Source: Atherinomorus stipes | Taxonomy: Eukaryota; Chordata; Actinopteri; Atheriniformes; Atherinidae | Length of the DNA: 64,000 nt | Direction: 5' to 3' | Assembly (NCBI GenBank): GCA_023101725.1 | Contig: JALJCO010012814.1 | Span: 248,001 to 312,000, forward strand | Made by a program: the position numbers and the translations under genes | In this document: positions 1-14,500 of the stretch, piece by piece | How the letters are laid out: the number at the start of each line of letters is the position of its first letter | How positions within the stretch are numbered: the first letter of the stretch is position 1 | Notes under the pieces: model-generated | Database searches by the model: none | Told to the model about the DNA's origin: nothing | The model's input: the letters and a program-made list of their open reading frames with translations, nothing else

Positions 1-1186
<1,186 letters not shown>

Positions 1187-4100
1187 TCATGGAACTGGAC
1201 AAGGACATGCCACTGGAGGCAGCTTGAACTGTCCCGTCCAACTGCACCGCACATAGCCAGAGACTTAAGAGCAACACATCCCTTGCCCAACAGATGCGCC
1301 AAGCAGTCTTGCCTAAATAAAAACTTAGTAACCTAAAAGACGATATATCAGTATAACATATTTTATCCAGCATTTGGGGAGGGTGAACTTACACAAAAAC
1401 TCAAAAACAGGAGCAGCAGTTATACCAGTATATACACACTCTACTATAACATCACAAACCGTGCAGGAACACATTGCTTCTTTGTGCAGCTGTATTTGAC
1501 ATATAATGCAGCTTATTAAAACTTGCAGTGTACTGCAGTGTGTTCTCATGAAAAAGGGAGGATAATATAATCAGTTCTACCCATTTGACGAAGATGAGCT
1601 TCTCTAACCTGCATTGTGTATATACAGTGTGATGCCATTTTGTGTAGCATTTTTTAATGCTGTGTATGTCATTTTTCCATCGGGAATGCTGTGTAGTGTT
1701 GAAAGTACCACAGACAGTATCCTCTTTTTTTTTCCCCCTCCACTTTTTTTTGTGATTTGGTCCAGCCTCTTTTCCAGTGTGTGCAGTGCTATGTGTTTTG
1801 AACCGTCTCTGAACTTGCATAGCAGCATGTGCTATGCAAAGACTTGCATTCCCTGAATCCTGCAGCCTCGTTCAGGCTACAACTTGATGCAACACTTCAA
1901 CTTTAAATGCAGCATTACATGCCTCTGGACATGCACTTGCTTCTGGTTTCACAAGTGAAAGCTTCTTGATGAACTGATTTTATGTTTCTGTTGTTTTTGA
2001 TGTGTCTTTTTTTTTTGGCATCGTAAATCCTTTGAAAACATACTCATGCAAAACCATGGAAAGGATTTACGGTTTCTGTAGAAGCTTTCATTCATGGTTC
2101 AGTAATTCAGGTTTTTATTTTGTTCCACCTCTGCTAATAAGACATGAGCGATACGTTCTCTCAGAGTGAAGTCAGATCAAGTCATCTTGAGGATACCACT
2201 GCATTAATAAGAGGGAGATTTTGAACAATACCTGTGCCTGGGACTCTTTTTCCAGAGCAAAGGGCCGATGGAGAGATGCTGATGGTTACTGTTCCATAGG
2301 CTGTTGCTTGAAGATTGATGCCTCTCCAACAGGACATGAATGTACTAGTGATGGGGCTTGGAAAAAGGGCATGTTAACTAAATATCTTTCTCCACTGTCA
2401 TTAAAAGCCCTGCCTATAGCAAGAAGCACTAGTTACATGGCCCATATCCCTGCTGAGCCAAAGAATGACCTAGTATCATCAACTGTTTTTTCTTCATGCA
2501 CAAATTCCACATATCATGTGTGAAACAGTTTCAGAGAACTCGTAGTTGCTTCCTAGTCTGCAAAACCCTTGTTATTGACACAGGGAATACATGTCGCCAG
2601 TGGTGCACAGCGTATAAGATGACCCTTACACAGTGCATTACATGGTTGTTTTAAAATCTTTAATTTGCTCTCTAGAAATTACACTTTAAGCAGTTAATTA
2701 ATTAGCGAGCTGTGATGTTACAAGTTGCACCTAAATCTCTGATTAGATGGGAGAAATGCTTTTTATAACTTAGTTGTCCTGAACTTTATAAAAGTCAGCG
2801 GACCAACAGGGGTCAGATGTGTTTAGCTCTGTGTCTGCAACAGGATTCGACAGGTTTGGGTCTCACACATGAGGACAAACACATCACCAGCTCACAAGTC
2901 GTGTCTTAGAGTAAAGCTGTCCAGCATAGCAAAAAGGACTCCTGTTGTCAAACTGTCCGACATCCTCGTTGCACGTTGACACACACACGTACATATCCAC
3001 ACACATGCAAACACACAGGCATTAGACACACAGTATACACAGTACACGCAAGCTCAAACAACATAATCAACATTACCAGGTTAATATTTTGGGGTAAAAC
3101 ATCATCATCAAGTGTGTATGAGTTGTGTAAATGTAACAGAAAAATTGTAAAAAAAAAAAAAAAAAAAAAAAAAGAGGAAAAAGAAAAAAAGCAAGTGATT
3201 GACTATTAAGACAAAATGTAGTGTTATACATGTAAATGTGTTTCATTAAATTACAGCAATGGAAAACATATTAAGTAATAGGTACCATATCGTATGAATT
3301 TTATTGCAATGGAATTGTCAGTGTATCATACAAAGCGTGATGTTATCCCACGCTGTCAGATTTGTATATTATGATGTAATTTAAAGATTATATTCTATTG
3401 TAACTGTACAACTGTGTTGAGTTGAAAATGAGACCTAACCATGTTGAGGCAGTAAAAAGGTGTACATGTAAATGCTTTTTTATGTTGATCTCTTCCTTAT
3501 GCACACAGGGGACAGCGGCTCACGTTGTGGAAACCCTATATTAGCGGTCTAGAAGATGTATGTTCATAGTTAGTGATGTACTTTTATCTCCTAACTGGTG
3601 TAGTGCCTGTTCATCTTGATGTAACGAGAACTTCATTTAAATATGCATAAAGATGATTATGATCACAGATTATAATGACCATAGTGATAAAAAAAAAAAA
3701 AAAAAACTCAAATCAAATTTGCTGTGATGGTGTTAATATTGGTTTGAAAGGGAAACAAGTTTGTTGGGAAAAAAAAGACAAACAAAGGTAGTGTCTGTGT
3801 GTTTTTTGTGTTGTGACTGCCCATGTGATTTTCTTTCCTTATAATATCCAAGAAAAACTCCCTCATACTGTAGACTTTTTAAGAGCCTAATCATTAACAA
3901 AAAATTAGAAGAAAACTTTAGTCAGTATGTATCATAGGAAACGCAGAAAATGATTCCTCTGCTTTAACCCATCACTAGTTACTTGAAGAGCAGTGAGCTG
4001 CCAGTCTTCTGGTGCCTGAGGGTTAGGAGCCCTGCTCATGGGCCTGCAGTGGTTTACCTCTGTTGCCAGCCTGAGGACCCAGGTTCTCCTGATCCAACCC

Positions 4101-7042
4101 CACTTTTGTAAGCTACACCTCCCTAAAAGATGACAACTTAGAAAAAAAAAAAAAAAAAACATAAGTGAGGGTGTCGTGCAAAATGTAAAAACAACAAAAT
4201 TAATTTAGTTGTTAAAGGTGTAAAGTAAAACATGGTGCAATTGTAAACGATACACATGCAGTAAACAGGAAGTACATGTATGATCAATATGACATTCCCT
4301 CCCAAAAAATCTCGGGATTCAGTGGTTAGACTATTACAAAAGGATCAGATATCAGAAAATACTTATTTAACTTTTTTATGATGATGATGATAGCAATAAC
4401 TAGATTTACCGTTTATTACTTCAGTGATGGCTCCTTTAAAAAAAAATTAAGTCTCATACGACAATGTTAGGGTATTGTGATCACTTTTAAGATTTAAAAT
4501 ATATGATATTCCATTGGGTTTTGCTTTGGTATTATTGTACACCCATTTGATACACTCCTTGATCACTCATTTGAAAAATATAGGAATTTTGGGGCAAACT
4601 TTTAAGAGAATTTTGACAATACTTAACTGTTTGCGATACATGAGAACACATCTCAGGTGAGGCAAATGTGTAGTGGCTGAAAATGCAGCATTTATCCCAT
4701 AAGTGAAGCATAGCAGCAAGTCTATGAACAGATGGCTTGGCTCAGTCAGACCAAAGGAAATTAAAACGATCAGTCTGTAAATTCACAAAATTATCTTGCT
4801 TGATATCACTTGGAAAAAAGTATTGTACTATTTTCCAGAGATATATCTCTGGTTGTTTCCAGCACATATCAGCCAACTAGCATACTAGGTAGCACTGAGC
4901 TGCTCAATTTTGACTTCACACACAAAAAAACAACAAAAAAATATTAAACAAGCAGAAAATGTATAAAACCATTAATAAAAAAGTACGTTCATTTTAGGTG
5001 TTTGAGTTCAAAAATAAGACAGGAACACAATTCAAGTCTTTCGCTTTCAGTGATAATTTAATCATACAAACATTCATCAAACATACAGGAAAGGGGCTTT
5101 CATTTTTGCACTCCTCTCTAGCATACATGTGCCACTGTACGAGTCTGATACCAACTGATTCACCCCACAGCCTGGCCAGCAGAAACTTCACGTATTAAGA
5201 AAAGATTTAGCACTTGATAAACTGAAAAAGACCACCTCAGACCACATTTAGTATCATTCAGGTTATTGACAGGAAACGCACGCTGCTGTAAACAGCATGA
5301 GGCCAGGGATCCTATGTTATTGGCTGGTATCATCATGTCTCATGGCTCAGCTTCCCTGGAGCTTGCAGTTAGTTTCATCAATGATGTTTACTTGATGATG
5401 TGGTATAACACTCGAACTGGGTTTTTACAAGCTGCTGTAAACGCTGATAACCCTTTCAAGCTTCACTGTCTTCATAGAAAAAGAAAAAGAAAACAATAAC
5501 AGTTACATCACTCAGTGCATAGATTTGCCAGTTAGTAAGAGAAATAAGCCAGTCTGTGGTAATAATTCTTAAGGATGTGACTACCATTTTATAGGGGGTT
5601 TGAAAAAAAAAGTTGATGATTAAATATATAAACCTGAATGAGGAACTTCCCACATAACATTTTAAGAGACAGTAATTACACCTATAAAGCCGCCAGTTCA
5701 GTTCAAATATGTAATTTTGAGTCTTTGGATAATGAAAACATTGCCAAAATCATCATTACCGTCTACATTCATGAAATACATTCAAATAAAAGTTAAAAAG
5801 GAGACTAAGACAGCTTTATATCCAAAATTCAGAACACAATTATAAAAGCAATTATGTTCCCAGAATGTCTTTACTGCTGATCGTATGGCTTGAATTTAGG
5901 GCAGCCGTGACATGACATCCACCAATCCTGCAAACTTGAATTGTAAATGTTTATGAGCTCAATATTCTGGCATCCCCAGACAAGCATGCCGATGAACATT
6001 AGTCGGAAACCTCTCAGATCATTGACTGTCAAGGGGAGTTATCAACAGGCACACAGAAAAATACCTCAGGATTGCAAATTTATAATCTGTCCGAGTAATG
6101 AAGCTAACTGATGTCCCTCTTTACAGTCATACCAAGTTCTACTATCCCCTTGTTACATGTTAATATACTTCCTGATTGGCTGGCCCAGGTAAAGCCAGGT
6201 GGAAATCTGAAAGGATAGAAAACCAAAATGAAACAAAAACTCTCAAATTCATCCAGTTTCTGAGACAAGCATTAGAAAATTAAATGTTAATCCAGAGTGA
6301 TTGAGGGAAATGTAAATTGTTTACTGATATGTATTATATCAGACTCTCGGGCCCCATCATCCTTTAACTGGTAATGGATGACACCCTCCAGTGGAAAAAA
6401 GATGCATTGCTTGTAAAATTGCAGCTCTAACGACACAGTAGAAAATGTTTTTAAATGAGCCATGTGAAAAAACATGTAAAGCAGATAAGCCTTTAAATGA
6501 CATGTTGCTTCTTTTAAATGCGCTATATTGAAGATTATGATTAAAAAGCAGAAGTTAGGTTTCAGGGGCGCCCTTACTGTTGCACTAGAGACCAGGAAGT
6601 CCACAAATCCACTCGATAAACCAAACGTCGGAGAAGAAACTGGAGAATCAGTTGGCAAAATAAATGGCTTTAACTCCAAAGTCTCTTTTCCAGGTTGCAC
6701 AATGCACACACACTCAAACACACACTCCTGCCATCACAGTTCCAACAGCACACTGTCAACTAACAAAGAAATCTGGCAAAAAAAAAAAAAAAAAAAAAAG
6801 TCACTCTGAAGACTCACTGTACTCATTTTTTTAACTTAGCATTCACGCGTGCATACAGATGTTGGTTCAGCTGCACATCAGGACCATTGGCCTCTGGCTT
6901 CTCAAAGTGTAACTAAACTTTGCATAAAGTGTTTTTAATCTCCAAACTGTCCACCATAAAGCCTCCTGTTTTTTTTCTTTATTGGTGTGACAGATTCCAG
7001 AGGTACAGTTTAGTGCTGCTTTACTGTGACAAGTCCCATGAT
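1187..7042. other. Convergent 3' UTRs and intergenic space of pacsin1 (+) and ilrun (-)
   Basis: No coding exon was found. The left part is expected to be the pacsin1 3' UTR; the first AATAAA on the + strand is at 1316-1321, but transcripts could run much further. The right part is expected to be the ilrun 3' UTR on the - strand; TTTATT (a - strand AATAAA) lies near 6978. Homopolymer A tracts occur at 3149-3173, 4142-4159 and 6778-6799. The segment 3940-4130 resembles a dispersed fish repeat (GC-richer block followed by an A tract), but I cannot classify it. The mammalian gene SPDEF would sit here, and no ETS-domain coding is visible. Confidence 0.5.
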
Positions 7043-10000
7043 TTAGGAGTGCCCAAAAGAAGACGGCTCCTGTATCTGTAAGAAACGAGAGGGTGAAAAT
7101 ACAATTAGATGAGCTGCAAGATGAGAAGGACGCAAGACATCCATCCATCCATTCAGTTTACTGGGTACAGTAAAAATGTTAAGTAGGACTGAAAGTATTC
7201 AATTATTAATGGATATTAAATCACCAGCTATTCTGACGCTCCTTTTATTAAAGCATTATTGGGGGAAAAAAATGATTGTTTTGCATTTTTAGACATAACT
7301 AAACTATTAATATAGGACATGTGAATCAAAATGATAGTCACAAGCACTAACTAGATATACACCTAACTCTGACCTAAACAGACTTAACTGAGCAAAATGT
7401 TGCTGATGGTTGCTGCAACTGTTTCCAAAAAAACTCATGCTACAATTTGTAATAAGCATGGCTTTCTCAGACAATAAGATTATTAGTTTAGTTTATTTTT
7501 GACTGAACCACAGACGTCAACCCCACATGACAGCGCTGCCAGCTGTGTTGCAGACAGTGAAATCGATCAGTTGCGTCTCTTTTTGTCCACAATTTGCTGC
7601 TACTAGTTTCAGACCCTTCACATGAGGTATTTCAGTTGTTAAACTTGTTTCTATAAAGAAAACCCACTCTTGTGCCTCTGTGCACAGCATTCAGCTCTGA
7701 CTGGTATCTTACCTGGTTACAAGAGACTATTGATAGATTGCTTTGGAGACTGTTTGCTACAATATCCACAGAGCTGTGTGAAAGTCCATTCTGGTCTTGC
7801 TGCAGCTGGTGGGGGGTTCCCTGCCAGTGTTCCTCTGCGACTTTGTGGCTGCTGTCATCGTGGAAGTGGTTATTGTTGCTGTTGGGACACCTGCCCTTCT
7901 CTGGTGATGCGAAAGGGTTGTAGTCTCCTTCCAGACTGCGATTAGGCTGGGTGTTGAACTCGGCTTGGAAAGAGGAAAGCTGCTGTGTGACGCCAAGGAG
8001 ACCTCCGACTTCTACACTCAGGATCACCCAAATGACATCTGTCAAGACAATGAAACGGGTTTCATATAAAAAAGACACTTTAGCTGAGCACACAGACATC
8101 TATGGTAACTATTCACAGTTTTTCAAGATTTCCAGTGCTGAAGATCAGTAGCTTTCCTCTTGCGCTAAGAGTTTCTATCAAACAAATGGTGCCAAATGGA
8201 TACATACTGTATATGAATGATGTTCTATGATGTTTAAAGAATGTTAATAATTTTACCGTGTAAATGTACTGTCCTCACCTCCATAGTAAAGTCCTGTTGC
8301 TGTGCACATTCTCCACTGACCCTGGTACATGCCAGGAGACACGGGGCTATGCATCTGCACACTGACATCAGCCATTTCCTGTGGATCTAGAGAGCGGACC
8401 ATCACCATGTTCACATGACCAAACTGATCTCCTCCCACATACTTCAGACAAACCCCAGGGGGCCATGACTCTGCACCTGAAAGACGCAAAGACAAAACAT
8501 TTCAACCTCATTATTTGTCAATAATAGTATTTTCATTAAAAGAACTGGGATCAGCCCTGCCTTCTTTCATCTAATTACTATAATGGTTTCAGATGGCTTA
8601 CCAGTGTTCTGTATCCTCCAGGTCTTGGTAAAAGGCGTGTCTGGTGGAACCGATTCACCCTCACCAATCGTTACATCCTTCACAAAGGACATGCATGGCG
8701 CACTTATGTTGGGGCTTTCAAAGTCATAGTAAGCTCCAATAGCAGCCTGTAAATTCCTAGGATGCAATAAGGGAGAGAGAAAAAGCAAAAATTCATATGA
8801 TCAATAGAAATCAATACTCCTGTAAGACAACAGATTAATGCAGATTATATTTTTCGGCATCAGTTTTAAGCTAAATATGGTTGCTATTAAACTTATTTAA
8901 CTATATAGCTATATCTAGATGCAACGACAAACTATCTTCATCATGGATTATTCCACTCATTATTGTCTTGATAAATCAAAGGCTTTTAAAGGAATCAACT
9001 TCTAACCAAATGCAAGCAGGATCCACCAGGTGGATGGATGGATAATTGAATGACTTCTGAAAGGGTCATTTGAACTAAATGACAAACTTCAGATATATTA
9101 TTTAATTTAACCAAATGTCCAAAATTTGTGTCCTATTCAAAATAGCATAAGGTTATTTTTGGCTACAAGCTGTCTAAGCATGTTAGAGATTCAGTTGTGT
9201 ATGCTAGCCCAGCCACTTTAGTTTGAAAACTTCCAGACCACATAGTTTTAATTTTGCAAAGCTTTCTTTGCTGGATAAAAACCCAAATTCGTTATTTGGG
9301 ATTCCAGTATCGTCATGCGGCTATGAATAAGGGACCGCCGGAGCCCACGTCAGACTTCCTTTACACGCGGGTCATTCACCAGCAGTTTTTATTTTTAGAA
9401 AGCAGGCAACCAGGGTGCAACGGAGGAGCAGCATCACGTGATACTACTACAGCCTGAACTCCCAAAGGACAGATGCTCTGTTGTCTCTATTATACCTGTA
9501 TTAGCTGGCTTGTAACACCATTTCTGCCAGAAAAATTCGTTTGCAGGTCATTTCAAAACGGCCTTTTTCCTTTAGTGATAATTTAATAACGTCTTTGCAA
9601 AAAAAAGGGGGAAAAAAGAAAGGAAATTAAAAGGAAAACTGGGAGAAAAGCAGCACGTAATGCACGAGTTAGTTTTTGACCGGAAGTTCCTTTTTGCCAT
9701 ACAGAGAGCAAAACAAATGCATTTGTAAAATATTCTCTGTTTAAGTGAGAAACACATTAACTTCATCAATACTCAGTGAGTTAAACATCGATCTGCACTG
9801 TGTACTACCACTGATGGATCTCTGAACTACATCACAGTCGATAAGCGTTGTTGATAAATTACGTAATAAACTGATGCGATTACGGTGGTTGCCGTTACAA
9901 CGGACATATGCTAACGTTTCATCATTCAGTTTATCGATCAAATAAAAATGAAAACAGGACGTATCTAAGACCATCCACCAATAACACTCTAACTAATAAA

Positions 10001-10470
10001 AACACTATCTATTTTAACAAGTATGCAAATCCAGCCACCCTTCACAGTGTCCCTGATAGGCAATCAAAAGTCAGTCATACTGACTCAGCTAGTTGCGTTA
10101 CTACAGCGTAGTTAGCTGATATTTTGCCCCAGCTAACACGTTACAAAATCTGTATCACAATTAAATTAAAAACTTTCTATGTTTAATTTGTTTTGCTTTG
10201 ATGACCAATGACCGTTGTACAGTTCTAACTGCTGTACAGAAAGCTAGCTAATGTACTGCACTTATTATCTAACAGCTACCACACAGCAGGCCAAACGAGT
10301 CCCCGAACTCACCAGTTGGTCATGTCCAGAAAGAAGGCGCATCCGGCGGGGTTTAGCTGAAACCCGAGAAGCCTCTGAAATTCTGAAATTAGGATATCTT
10401 TGTCCGTTGTACCCATGCAGCTGAATTTCTGCATGAGCTCCTGGTCTAGGTCCAGGTCCATGCTCTCCAT
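7043..10470 (-). CDS. ilrun: ILRUN (C6orf106 orthologue), complete coding sequence in 5 exons
   Basis: ILRUN is a vertebrate regulator reported to dampen IRF3-dependent interferon and cytokine transcription and to affect lipid metabolism. Coding exons on the - strand are 10313-10470, 8602-8756, 8279-8476, 7713-8038 and 7043-7075, all with GT-AG introns and matching phases. They total 870 nt, or 289 residues (human 298). Residues 1-53 begin MESMDLDLDQELMQKFSCMG and lead into the UBA-like fold (FQRLLGFQLNPAGCAFFLDM). Residues about 75-180 form the NBR1-like domain (TKTWRIQNTG, WPPGVCLKYVGGDQF, GMYQGQWRMCTATGLYYG, DVIWVILSVEVGGLLGVTQQ). The Q/N/H-rich tail is predicted to be disordered. The last exon encodes only IQEPSSFGHS plus TAA, resembling the human FGQS ending. 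The start is the first ATG of the conserved N-terminus. Intron 1 (8757-10312) has no recognised element, only AT-rich sequence and a GC-richer patch near 9330-9460. Confidence 0.93.
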
Positions 10471-11540
<1,070 letters not shown>

Positions 11541-11585
11541 ATGGCGGGGATTATAAAAAAAGCAAATCTTGAAACATTTGTCAAG
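11541..11585 (+). CDS. uhrf1bp1: uhrf1bp1 exon 1, with a one-base frameshift in an A run
   Basis: The exon starts with ATG at 11541 and ends before a strong donor, AAG|gtaagt, at 11586. Read as given it encodes MAGIIKKANLETFVK and is 45 nt long. Joined to exon 2 it then hits a stop at once (GTT TAC TAA). The family N-terminus is MAGIIKKQILKHLSR, and the same bases give exactly that if the A run at 11555-11561 is one base shorter (44 nt). The whole downstream gene is in phase with 44 nt and not with 45. This is either a homopolymer sequencing error or a true disabling allele. Error is more likely, since the other 20 exons show no decay. Confidence 0.88.
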
Positions 11586-14500
11586 GTAAGTGTTTGGTTT
11601 TGTGTTAGCCAGTTAGCCCATCTGGGTGATGGATGGATTTAACGTTACTGCTTAACAGAAAATGTGAGCTGGCTGTGTTTTGTCATTTAGTTTGTTACTA
11701 ATATTTTCTTGTAGGAAACTATAGTTTACGCCACGGATTAAAATGACAAGAATAAAATAGCCAAATCAGCGGGGACAGGGTACGCAGCAAACACCCTCAC
11801 CTGCACGAGAACTGTAATTTCCCAGACATATGTGTATTCCTAACAACATGATCGTGATCCAGTTTGTTTTTGGCTCCGTTCACACCACATTGCATCTCTC
11901 TCTTTCTCTCTCTTTAAAATGTATTATTATTATATTTTTAAAATGATTATGATTAATAGGAATATGACAATGACTGTTTCTGAAGTAGCATCCCTTTACT
12001 TATTCAAATCTATCCACAGATTCATCTGTAGTGAACGCCAGTGATTTCTTAGAAATAACTTGTCTTGAACTTACCATGAAGAAACAATTTCTGGATAGAG
12101 GATAGTTTTACAGACTTAAGTTTTTGTTACATTATAGAGATATTTAGATTTACAGCAGCTTTATCTGGGATTTCTATCGCTCAGAGACAAGTCACCTTGA
12201 GAGATGTATGGATGCTTATCCATAAACACATTGCGAAATACTACACTAATGTCAATGTTTGCTGTCAGATAAGTCACTAGTTCTCCAGTCTTATTGCAGT
12301 CCCCGTCTTTTTTCAGTCTATATGGCAGTAATCTGCAGCATTCAGGAGCAGATTTTCCTGCTTCTGACCTGTTTTTATTTGCTGTGTGTGTAAATCTGCC
12401 ACTCATGACACTTGCAGTTTGTTGTTTTGTGATATGCAATACTCTTTTTTTTGTGTGTTCTCTTTTTGCCATTTTTACTGACAGTTTCGCCCTTCAGCTA
12501 GTTGGCTGATAATTAATTTTGGACTAAAGAGCAATGATGAAATGTGTTTCTCATACTTGGGCTATTTGGGTGAAAGGATAAGCATCAGCCGGGGTAAAAA
12601 ATGGCTGCTCTGTCAGAGTCTTGTCTATTACTGAAACGTTGCAGTTTTTGTCATGGAAAAGAAATGAGCTGACATTCCGTTGAAGGCAGATGGACAAGCA
12701 CATTTGTGTTGTTGACCACAACTTGTTCTGTGACACAGAATAAAGAAGTTACCATGCATCTTCTGTCAAATAACTTATCCATTGAACTTCATGATTCTGC
12801 AGCTTTTTGTAGATTTCCTCACAGGTATTTAACTGCTAGAATAGACCTTTTTCTTCTTTTTTTTTAGATAAATGAAAAATATGAGAAGATCTAATACATG
12901 TTTTATCCTGCTTTACATGCAGTGCTGTCAAATTAACGGTGTTTTCCCTTTGTCCTCTGTCTGTGTATTAAATTTAAATGAACAAATATTTCCTCAAACT
13001 TCCTCAACTGTTTGGGTTCCACCAGAACAAAATCCAACTTTTAAGGCTGATTCATTCCTCCTAATCATTTTGAAACAACCAAACTGTTAAATCTTGTGTT
13101 CTTTGTACTAAGCTTATACAATGACCCCTTTCTCTGCTCTCACATCTGTAGTATATGTAGTCTTTACATCATCGTCATCTGTGCAACTGAAATGTATCTC
13201 TCTGTAAAATAATAGCCCTGCTGTAATCCAATGTGGGTCAAGAAAGTGTATGTTAAACTGTCAGTTAAGAAAGTAAGTCTAAATGCACAGTTTTTATGTT
13301 AAACACTAAACCTAGCCTAGATTTGGCTCATTAACAGCCCTTTGATTGTGTTCAAAATTGTGTATTTGGATTAAAAAACTGAAATTGTCCAGGGTTTGAA
13401 TGGAATAGGTTTAGAGCCGCTATTTGCTCAGTGCAAAATGGCACCTTAAACTGTGACTTGCTGATCAGGTTTATCAGGAGGAGTGTGATTTCAGATCTAG
13501 CAGTTCAGACTTCATAGTATTACTTGGTGTAAAAGTTTAAATAACAACATTATCCCAACTTTGTAGGTCAGATTAAGCTGCTGCGTTTTGACTGGTGTCT
13601 CTTGTTTGATGTCTGAAATGTCTAGAGATTTTTCGCCACCGTGTTCAGTCATGCGTTGCACGAATGGCATTAAAATACCTGACAAATCAATTATCTCTGT
13701 TTGCTTCAGTCTTCACCCCTTGTGGTTTGCCGTCTGTTTAGGGCTGTTTGGGCTCGGTATGTTGGAGGCTACCCTTCTCACAGGGCAGCTATGACTTCTC
13801 ATGATGATTCATTCTGTTGCACCACTTAGAAAACATCTTAGCTGCGTAATTCCATTTGGGCTATTTCTGTCCTCTGGATTACAAGTGAAATAATAAATGT
13901 TTATCATTAAAAAACATCTCTGAACATTGTCTGAATTTTGGCTAAGATATGAGCTAAAATGGCTTATTCTGACTGTTGTTTCTGGTTTCCTTAGGTTTAC
14001 TAAGAACCTGTCCCCAGACAAGATAAACCTGAGCACACTGAAGGGGGAAGGACAGTTGTCCAACCTGGAGCTCGATGAAGAGGTTCTTCAGAACATGCTC
14101 GATCTGCCGACCTGGCTGGCTGTCACTCGGGTCTACTGCAACAAAGCCGCCATCAGGGTACATCATTATCACCTCATCTAACCTGAATGTGTATTTCATT
14201 TTTACAGGGGAGTGTGTTCCCTTTTGTACAGAGGCCTCTGAAACACTGAGTTGTTACACACACTGCACAGAAATTGCTAAACCTTGCCATAGTTCGTTTT
14301 CAGGGTGATCAAAAGTGTCCTCTTCACTAGTGGCACAGAGCTTGCTTTCCACTGCTTACACGTGTAGAGGAAATGAGCGGTGGCAGTATCGCAAAGATAA
14401 GCACAGCTAGAGGCTCTGCTTTGAATGTTCTGATTCTTTAGACCAGTACTGGTCGCTGATAATGGACATGCAAGCTACAATTCACAGGGACACAAAAGGC

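Noticed and set aside
6287..6721. 144-codon minus-strand frame downstream of ilrun
   Set aside because: Composition is ordinary AT-rich sequence with no recognisable motif. It lies in the expected ilrun 3' UTR.
1187..7042. Possible SPDEF gene in the pacsin1-ilrun gap
   Set aside because: No ETS-domain or Pointed-domain coding was found on either strand.
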